Positions 57,640 to 64,000 of a stretch of DNA of 64,000 nucleotides are shown here, piece by piece. Position 1 is the first letter of the stretch. Each line of letters starts with the position of its first letter. The notes under the pieces are model-generated. The model ran no database searches, was not told the origin of the DNA, and saw only the letters and a list, made by a program, of their open reading frames with translations. Source of the DNA: Zygaena filipendulae (taxonomy: Eukaryota; Arthropoda; Insecta; Lepidoptera; Zygaenidae); NCBI GenBank assembly GCA_907165275.2, contig OU015655.1, forward strand, positions 12,226,501 to 12,290,500, read 5' to 3'. A program made the translations under genes and the position numbers.

Positions 57640-60600
57640 TTATTTGTAATATTTGTACAAGTGAATAGCATTATAATTGCCTTTAAGGTTATCAGTGTTC
57701 ACGTCTTGTAGAGTATAAACATTATTGAAAGGCACGGCGGCCACTCTGTATGGACCTTCATACAAAAATTCAAACTTTTTTGTCTCTTTACGCCCTTTAA
57801 CGGACCTGTTATCTCTACGTATTTTTACTAAGTCACCAATTTGAAATACAATCAATTTATGACTCTTGTCATATTTCGTGCGTCGTACATTACTAGCACT
57901 TTTTAAATTCTCTCGAACTTGAGTTCTGATATCGTGTAAATTTAAGGGTTTTCTGTTGATCATGAGCTTCTCATCAAATGATAATTTATTTGGTTCACCG
58001 TACATAACTTCACACGGAGTGAAGCCTATACTGTCATGAAAACTATTGTTATATAACTCTTCTAAAGTCGGTAGTATATTAGGCCAAGACTTATGATTCG
58101 AACCACAATAGGTTCTAAACAATCTTCCCAACTCTCTGTTTACTCTTTCAACTGTATTCGGTCTAGGATTTCTCACAGTGGTATATATAGCTTTGATGCC
58201 CAACTCTTTCACACCATCTCTCCACACATTACTTATAAATTGCTTTCCATTGTCTGTCATTATAGTTTTCGGCTTTATAATCTCTGAAAAGTGTTTTAGT
58301 TTAGATAAAACACTTCTGCCGGTGGCATCTTTCATCGGGTATAACTTTATAAATTTACTGAATGTGTCCTGAAAGACTATTATGAATTTCAGCCCGAGGG
58401 TTCCTGCTGGTAGCGGTCCGTATATATCTGCCATTACAATGTCTCCAATGTCTTTAGACAATATCGACTGACAGGGTCCAACATATTTAATATTCTCGCT
58501 CTTTGACATTTGGCATACATGACATGTTTTAATCCTCTTTCTCACATCTCTAGTAAGCGCATGCCAATAAAATCTATCTTTAATATATTTTACAACTTTA
58601 TAAGCACCTTGATGCCCCATTTCAAGGTGTACTTGATCGATTATATCGTTAATTAAGATTTTTGGAAGATATATGACTTCCTTGCTCGTCTCAATTGAAC
58701 TATAATACAAAATGTTGTTTCGTAATTTACATCGCAATAAAATTCTATCTGATCTACTTTGTGCCACACTCACGCTTCCCAGACGTTCTTTAATTGCGCT
58801 GATATCAGCGTCTAATGATTGTAGTTCAGATAATCGGTTCAATTTTTCTTTGAGCTCAACATTTTCAGTAGTTTCTGTATATAATATCTCGAAGCATATA
58901 CCCCTATCTTCCTGTATATGCTTGCCCTCAGGCAAATATCTCGATAATATATCAGCAACTAAATTTTGTTTTCCTGTTATGTGTTCTACTTTATAATTAA
59001 ACTGTTCCAAATAAAGTATCCAACGCGTTACTCTACTGTTATAAAGCTTCCAATTCTTCACGAATATCAAAGCTTTATGATCAGTTTTAATCGTCAACTG
59101 TGCACCTCTTAGATATGTTTCAAACTTTTTTATACAACTTATTATTGCATAAAATTCTTGTTCAGTTACTGTCCAGTTTAATTCTGGTCCTTTTAATGTC
59201 TTACTGTGGTATCCTAAAATTTTCATTTCGTTATTATCGTCCAATTGATAGAGCACACCAGCCAATCCAATGCCCGAACAATCAGTTTGTAAGTAATACG
59301 GTTTATTAAAATCCGGATGGTGTAACATCACGGTTTTTATAAATCTTTCTTTTAATCGATCAAATGCACCTTGTTCCTCAGAACCCCAATTCCATGATTG
59401 ATCTTTCTTTAATAGTTTACACAATGGTACGATCAAATTGCTATAATCATGAATAAATCTTCGATAGAAATTACAGAGCCCCAAAAACGCTCTTAATTGC
59501 TTTACTTTCTTAGGTTTTGGAAATTCTCTTATACTCTTTAACTTGTCTGGATCTGTTTGTATCCCTTCAGTGGATATTATGAAACCCAACATCTTAATTT
59601 CTTTACATATAAACTCACATTTTTGCAAGTTACAGGTCATACCCGCTTCATACAGTTTGCCAAGGACCGTCTGTATATGTTCGAAGTGTAAATCCAACGT
59701 TCCAGTTGTGATAATTGCCAAGTCATCTAAGTAATTCACACAAAACTCTCTTACTTCCGGACCCAATATCTTGTCCATTGCACGACTGAAACTTCCCACT
59801 GAAGTCTTCAATCCTTGTGGTAGTACATTGTAAACATACGACTTTCCATTGAAGGTGAACCCTGTGTACTTTCTACTTTCTTTACAAATCGGTATTTGAA
59901 AGTATGCATTATTTAAGTCGATAGTGGTTATATATTTCGCACCATGAAATGAATTCAAAACGTCCAATTGCATTGGAGGTTTTTCAGTTTCGCCAATCAT
60001 CTTTTTATTTATGCCTCTAGCATCTAATAAGACTCTTATAGAGCCGTCTTTCTTCAATGTGAATGTTAACGGACTACTGTATGGTGTTGACATTCTCGTT
60101 ATAATACCATTACTCTCCATCTCATCCAACTTCGATTGAAGTTTCGCCCTGTAGGCGTATGGTATAGGGTAAGATCTGTTTACAATAGGAAGCTCATCGA
60201 CCATCTCTATCTTATGTTCGTAGCAATTCGCTCGTCCTAGTTGTTCGGAGAACATAGAAGCATAAGATTTTAGAACAACTTTTAAAGTCTCTCTATTTTT
60301 AGTGTTTAAGTCGCAACCAATTTTTATGTTATTAAAAATACTTTCAAAACTTGAGAAATCAATTTTGCATATTGCTACAATATTTCTCTGGAACAACTCT
60401 ATAAAATATTCTTTTGCATCTTTAGTTATATACATTCCAGTCTTATCAGTACTTAAATCTATGATGGCCCTATTCATCCTTAGCCAATCAAAACCAATAA
60501 TACAAGATCTTACTAATTTAGGCACAATTAAGAAACTTGTTTCAATAATTAAATCGTTAAATCTCACAGGCAACAATACTATCTGTTGTATTTTAGAGCT

Positions 60601-61098
60601 CTTTTGTCCGAGGACACCTCTTATTTGGATTGCTTTTACAGGCATAGTAGCTAAATTCTGATTTTTCTTTGCAATTTCGATCCAGAGCTCTTCTGATATA
60701 CAGGTAATATCGCTCCCTGTGTCCAGGAGAGCCTCTATCTCAAAATTGAATATATTTATTACAACTTCACTTTTAAAATTTTCTAGTACTTCAATTTCTC
60801 TCTGAGATTCATTTAAAACAGACTTAACATTAAGTTCTGAGATAATGACTCCCTGTTGTAACATGTCTTGTCTATTTTGTAAGTGTTTTACAAAGTTGTA
60901 CTTCATATTATTAAACTCATAGCCTAACCCCTCTTTGTGAGTTTGACCATTTAGTTCGATAGGTTTGTAGAGTCCTTGAGAATTCTTTCCTAATTTCTCG
61001 CCTGGGCGCCACCCCATGCTCTTCATAATGTCGAACCCACGGTTCCTTACACTACCGACTGCAACCGGAACCCTCTTCGCAGTCTTTAGTTGTTTAAA
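57640..61098 (-). CDS. pol: Pol polyprotein (G-patch, protease, RT, RNase H, integrase)
   Basis: The pol frame is open from 61110 and is probably entered by -1 frameshifting near 61092-61098. An ATG-started reading begins at 61026 (1,128 residues), and the positions here count from it. A G-patch motif covers about 4-37 (MGWRPGEKLG ... GLGY). Protease has DTGS at 102-105 and an IIGFDWL stretch near 176. Reverse transcriptase has TTIDLNNAY with Asp 370 and YLDD at 432-435. RNase H has Asp 582, Glu 622/624 and Asp 649. Integrase has the zinc site His 800, His 805, Cys 835, Cys 838 and catalytic Asp 867, Asp 925, Glu 960 (35 apart), and a GPY motif at 1091. No internal stop or missing catalytic residue is seen. 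It makes and inserts the cDNA copy of the element. An independent start at 61026 is less likely. Confidence 0.93.
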   Translation of the reverse strand, partial: FKQLKTAKRVPVAVGSVRNRGFDIMKSMGWRPGEKLGKNSQGLYKPIELNGQTHKEGLGYEFNNMKYNFVKHLQNRQDMLQQGVIISELNVKSVLNESQREIEVLENFKSEVVINIFNFEIEALLDTGSDITCISEELWIEIAKKNQNLATMPVKAIQIRGVLGQKSSKIQQIVLLPVRFNDLIIETSFLIVPKLVRSCIIGFDWLRMNRAIIDLSTDKTGMYITKDAKEYFIELFQRNIVAICKIDFSSFESIFNNIKIGCDLNTKNRETLKVVLKSYASMFSEQLGRANCYEHKIEMVDELPIVNRSYPIPYAYRAKLQSKLDEMESNGIITRMSTPYSSPLTFTLKKDGSIRVLLDARGINKKMIGETEKPPMQLDVLNSFHGAKYITTIDLNNAYFQIPICKESRKYTGFTFNGKSYVYNVLPQGLKTSVGSFSRAMDKILGPEVREFCVNYLDDLAIITTGTLDLHFEHIQTVLGKLYEAGMTCNLQKCEFICKEIKMLGFIISTEGIQTDPDKLKSIREFPKPKKVKQLRAFLGLCNFYRRFIHDYSNLIVPLCKLLKKDQSWNWGSEEQGAFDRLKERFIKTVMLHHPDFNKPYYLQTDCSGIGLAGVLYQLDDNNEMKILGYHSKTLKGPELNWTVTEQEFYAIISCIKKFETYLRGAQLTIKTDHKALIFVKNWKLYNSRVTRWILYLEQFNYKVEHITGKQNLVADILSRYLPEGKHIQEDRGICFEILYTETTENVELKEKLNRLSELQSLDADISAIKERLGSVSVAQSRSDRILLRCKLRNNILYYSSIETSKEVIYLPKILINDIIDQVHLEMGHQGAYKVVKYIKDRFYWHALTRDVRKRIKTCHVCQMSKSENIKYVGPCQSILSKDIGDIVMADIYGPLPAGTLGLKFIIVFQDTFSKFIKLYPMKDATGRSVLSKLKHFSEIIKPKTIMTDNGKQFISNVWRDGVKELGIKAIYTTVRNPRPNTVERVNRELGRLFRTYCGSNHKSWPNILPTLEELYNNSFHDSIGFTPCEVMYGEPNKLSFDEKLMINRKPLNLHDIRTQVRENLKSASNVRRTKYDKSHKLIVFQIGDLVKIRRDNRSVKGRKETKKFEFLYEGPYRVAAVPFNNVYTLQDVNTDNLKGNYNAIHLYKYYK
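61041..61098 (-). promoter_or_regulatory. Probable -1 ribosomal frameshift signal with pseudoknot
   Basis: The minus strand reads TTTAAAC at 61098-61092, phased T TTA AAC in the gag frame. Seven bases later, GACTGC (61084-61079) can pair with GCAGTC (61062-61057). The loop holds GGTTCC (61072-61067), which can pair with GGAACC (61046-61041) downstream. This is the layout of an H-type pseudoknot, with stems of 6 and 6 bp. The gag stop TAA (61088-61086) lies just past the heptamer, and the -1 frame is the pol frame. Folding is inferred from base pairing only. Confidence 0.8.
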
Positions 61099-62075
61099 GG
61101 TGCGGTGCCTTCACTCTCCCGCTCCTCTTCTAAGTTGCCCGATGTCACTGTCGACGTCGGTTTTGTTTCACTAGGTTTCCGCCACTCTTTGCGGTATTTA
61201 TTTTGAAAATCCTTTTTCCAATTTTCATTAATATTCTTGTTGCTTTTTTGATATTTCACAGGTTGTTGCCTTTCCTCCGCTCTATTATCATCCAGAGCCC
61301 TGAGGAATTTTGTTACCTCAGCAATTGTCTGACTCTTAGACCAGAACCATAAATCTTGTACATTAGTTGGAAAGTGTTTGATTATATCGGACACCAGATC
61401 CTCCTCTGGTATCTGTCTTGTAAGCATTTTTGCTTGCCCTACGAGCTTTATAAAATGATCGGACATTTTCGGACATTTTTCCCCGTTCCATTTGTTATAC
61501 GCAATCTCTCTACGTATTTTGTCTTGCTCGGGTTTTCCCCAATAAGTTTCGAGAAATTCTCGTTTAAAATCATTAAAACTATACCATGAATCTTTATAAA
61601 TTCGGGCCCACGCCTTTGCCTCCGCCTTAAGACACTCAATAGCAATCTGTACCTCTCGTCCTTTCACATCACGTCTCTTTTCAAGATACGTTTCTAGGTC
61701 CTCGATAAAAGTAACCGGATGCCCCTTCTCCGGGTTACTGAATTTAGGTTTTTCGTGTTGTAAACTCGATATATCGCTTACATATATGACTTTCTCTTGA
61801 ACTTCCGGCTCTGAACTCTCAATTGTAACCTCTTGAGGTACATCTTCCTTTTCAGAAGGCCGCTTAAGCTCTTGTTCGAGAACTTCAATTTTGTTTTGTA
61901 ACCGCCGTGTAGTTCGCTTGAACAACTTGTACAAACGATCATACTTTGTTTCATTATCAGGTACCTCCTTTTCTCTGCCTTCGCGCCGCCTTTTACGCTG
62001 TGGCTGTACATTTTCTATTTCGGTCTCGGCTTCAACAGACGCCGTGGGTCCTTCATTCTCCTTCCTCTTGCCCAT
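61086..62075 (-). CDS. gag: Gag-like structural protein
   Basis: 329 residues, starting at an ATG preceded by AAAA. A basic cluster QRKRRREGREK lies near residues 26-36, followed by a charged helical stretch with coiled-coil character (about 43-73). A retrotransposon capsid-like domain covers about 110-260 (FIEDLETYLEKR, AKAWARIY, FKREFLETYWG). The C-terminal 60 residues are lysine/arginine-rich. No CCHC zinc knuckle occurs, as in some insect gypsy lineages, so RNA binding may rest on the basic tail. It should form the particle that packages the element RNA. Its stop overlaps the pol frame by about 25 bases. Confidence 0.85.
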   Translation of the reverse strand: MGKRKENEGPTASVEAETEIENVQPQRKRRREGREKEVPDNETKYDRLYKLFKRTTRRLQNKIEVLEQELKRPSEKEDVPQEVTIESSEPEVQEKVIYVSDISSLQHEKPKFSNPEKGHPVTFIEDLETYLEKRRDVKGREVQIAIECLKAEAKAWARIYKDSWYSFNDFKREFLETYWGKPEQDKIRREIAYNKWNGEKCPKMSDHFIKLVGQAKMLTRQIPEEDLVSDIIKHFPTNVQDLWFWSKSQTIAEVTKFLRALDDNRAEERQQPVKYQKSNKNINENWKKDFQNKYRKEWRKPSETKPTSTVTSGNLEEERESEGTAPLNN

Positions 62076-62254
62076 TTTTATTTATGCACTGATTCACTAG
62101 ATTAAAGTTATTAAAAATTAAACTAAATCACAAGACAAGTCACTTAACAACTATTACACTTAACAACTATTATGATACAATTAATTTAAGGATCGTCCTT
62201 GCGATGTCAGTAATTCGCTTTTAGCACTGTTAAAATGTCAATAATTGTCTTTAC

Positions 62255-62375
62255 ATATCACTTTCACTATTGATGTTACTCGAGATAATGTCTTTTATAC
62301 GTATCACTTTCACTATTGCTGTTACTCAAGATACGTATTTAAATATCACTTTCACTATTAATGTTACTCGAGATA
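62255..62375 (-). repeat. 33-bp repeat, three copies in the leader
   Basis: Units at 62255-62287, 62301-62333 and 62343-62375 share ATATCACTTTCACTATT and then TGTTACTCGAGATA with one or two changes. Spacings are 46 and 42 bases. Confidence 0.85.
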
Positions 62376-62581
62376 TGCATTAATTATCCTTCGGCAATCT
62401 GTAAGAGCATTGCAAGTTAATATTCCCAGCCTCAACACTTATAATGCGGATATTCAGAGTCAGGGTCGAATCTCATAACCTTTCCATTTCACGGACAACA
62501 AATTGTAGGGTGTTACCCCTACGTTATTATGTTTAAATAGCCATGCATTTATTGACCTAGGCCACTTGTATTCATTTCAGT

Positions 62582-62740
62582 CAACCATGCGATACGCTGT
62601 CGCGGTCGTTTTTATTTATTTGATTCAACCATGCGATTCACTGTCGCGGTCGTTTATTCGTATGTAAGCCAACCTTGCGATGCACTGTCGCGGTCGTTTA
62701 TTCGTATGTAAGCCAACCTTGCGATGCACTGTCGCGGTCG
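62582..62740 (-). repeat. 44-bp tandem repeat, four copies in the leader
   Basis: A 27-bp core CAACCWTGCGATNCNCTGTC plus GCGGTCG begins at 62582, 62626, 62670 and 62714, exactly 44 bases apart. The last two units are near identical. Confidence 0.9.
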
Positions 62741-62765
62741 CTTTTACATTACTAACTTAGCCATG

Positions 62766-62783
62766 ATCCTGGTCACGGCACCA
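62766..62783 (-). other. Primer-binding site
   Basis: The minus strand reads TGGTGCCGTGACCAGGAT, three bases inside the 5' LTR. TGG would pair with the CCA end of a tRNA. I could not name the primer tRNA from memory with confidence. Confidence 0.75.
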
Positions 62784-62786
62784 AAT

Positions 62787-64000
62787 TGTAACTTTCACCC
62801 TCCTTCATCAATTTATGAACAACATCAAAGATGTTGTGCATTTTAGTTTTGGCCAATTTCGTCTAATAGTTAGACCCAGTTTTACGTTGTGTTTTAAATG
62901 ACTCCAGTTCTTTTAGGTTGAGATTCGATTCCGTCATCATCCTATCCGCATTATTATAATGGGTCGAGGTTGGGCTTAGGTATTAATTGAATAAAACAAC
63001 CATCAATTAATTTGACATTTTATTTTAATATTTGTGCATAATATTTCTGTAAGAAATATTTATATTTAGTACACCCAACTGCGTTTGAGTTGGGTGACAT
63101 TCGATCTTTATATGAACTCGCTCTACACGAACGGTTCTATTTTTAAGTGCGAGACTACACTGTACATTTATTTAACGTCTGTGCGTTATTAGTGTTGTTA
63201 GCCCGGAAGCAGAGAGACTCCAAAGACGGTAGCCTTATTACAGTGGTACACATAATCACTAACTTACGTCTATCGACGTTAGTAGTGTTCGGATTCTGAG
63301 ATAGGAATATGATGCTCATAGAACACCTCCCATACGATGTTTATTATAATCAACTTGATATTCCAATAGGAATATTCACAATGGCTCTCACTACATAACA
63401 AGTTTATTATATAGCGAGAGGTGGAATAGCCCCGTCCTGCGCTACCCACGGTGATGGTCATCCGCCTGCTCATAAGCAGTTACCACCCCCCCCCACCTGT
63501 GTTGCACAAGGTAGAGAGTTCTCCAAATATGCATAACCGACATCCGTTAGAGGATGAATCAGCTATATGAGACTGTACGTCCCGTATCAGCAGCAATCGT
63601 TGGAGGTCATAATTCGGCGATGCCGAGACCCCTGGGTACGTGTCAGCCCGAAGACCGAGGCCATAATGCGGATAGTACCGCGACCTCAACACCATCCCAA
63701 TAATTCAAATATAAGTGTATGAGACCAGTCTCGCCGGACATCATAACTTCAGTCGGTCAATTTGTGTTATAGTAGCTACACGTAGCTAAGGCCGAAGCCC
63801 AATTGATTGGATCACAGCTCGTCCTCGTACAACACCCACTCAGCACTCGTTCATTTTGATAAACAAGTCGCGTTGAAAAACACAACTGTTTACCGAGATC
63901 AAGCGTTAACGACTAGGTCGTCCACAGCCGATCCCATAATCTCTGCACAACGTAACAAAGTCACAAAGCGCATTGACTATAATTATTATGTTTGTAAAAA
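62787..64000 (-). repeat. 5' LTR (right copy), first 1,214 bp seen
   Basis: Repeats 54692-55905 at a fixed offset of 8,095, with no difference noticed. The rest, including the U3 promoter region, lies beyond the window. The expected right edge is near 65099. Confidence 0.9.

Larger units (their letters stand above)
62076..62765 (-). promoter_or_regulatory. 5' leader of the retrotransposon
   Basis: About 690 untranslated bases between the primer-binding site and gag. It holds two separate tandem arrays (62255-62375 and 62582-62740). Its role is not visible from sequence; such leaders can hold packaging, internal ribosome entry or insulator sites. Confidence 0.7.
54692..64000 (-). mobile_element. 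Ty3/gypsy LTR retrotransposon, recent insertion
   Basis: On the minus strand, right to left: 5' LTR (from 62787, cut by the window end), primer-binding site 62766-62783, leader, gag, pol, polypurine tract, and 3' LTR 54692-57004. Pol order is protease, reverse transcriptase, RNase H, integrase, which defines the Ty3/gypsy group (Metaviridae). No env-like frame follows pol. Both open frames are intact. The two LTRs keep a constant offset of 8,095 bases, with no difference seen wherever I compared them over 1,214 bp. Full length is inferred as about 10.4 kb. The outer target duplication cannot be checked because the right end lies outside the window. Confidence 0.93.

Overview
The window looks like nuclear DNA from a moth or butterfly (Lepidoptera). 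It is AT-rich and holds one intron-split gene, the mitochondrial AAA+ ATPase ATAD3. The rest is crowded with short repeats of lepidopteran type: Helitron fragments ending in CTAG (several resembling Lep1), tRNA-headed SINEs, many small inverted-repeat elements (MITEs), TAGG/ATTT microsatellites and a Ty3/gypsy LTR retrotransposon. Assignment to Lepidoptera is an inference from repeat style; no species is claimed.

Layout. 187-9445 (+): complete ATAD3 gene, ten coding exons, 608 residues, all splice phases closing. Its introns hold MITEs, Helitrons, a nested foldback element carrying a short retroposon with a 12-13 bp target duplication, and a PIF/Harbinger-like MITE. 9674-10044: 92-bp minisatellite. 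About 10.0-54.7 kb: a gene desert of TE relics, with two weak exon candidates (15635-15773 on +; 43158-43345 on -). 54692 to the window end: a young LTR retrotransposon on the minus strand with intact gag and pol, a 2.3-kb left LTR and the first 1,214 bp of the right LTR.

The retrotransposon is the most interesting system. Gag and Pol overlap in different frames. The overlap carries a canonical -1 slippery heptamer (TTTAAAC), seven bases before a sequence that can fold as a two-stem H-type pseudoknot. The Pol region opens with a G-patch motif ahead of protease, reverse transcriptase, RNase H and integrase. Gag has no CCHC zinc knuckle. The 5' leader has two separate tandem-repeat arrays, reminiscent in position of the Drosophila gypsy insulator.

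Four DNA repeat families recur. MITE-A (~310-335 bp, TIR core TTAGTCCGTC) has six copies. MITE-B (palindromic, TAA duplications) has four good copies and two fragments. MITE-C (TIR TATACAACGTGTTAATGAAT) has three. Helitron-type pieces number roughly thirty or more. Boundaries of the older relics are approximate because they were read by eye.
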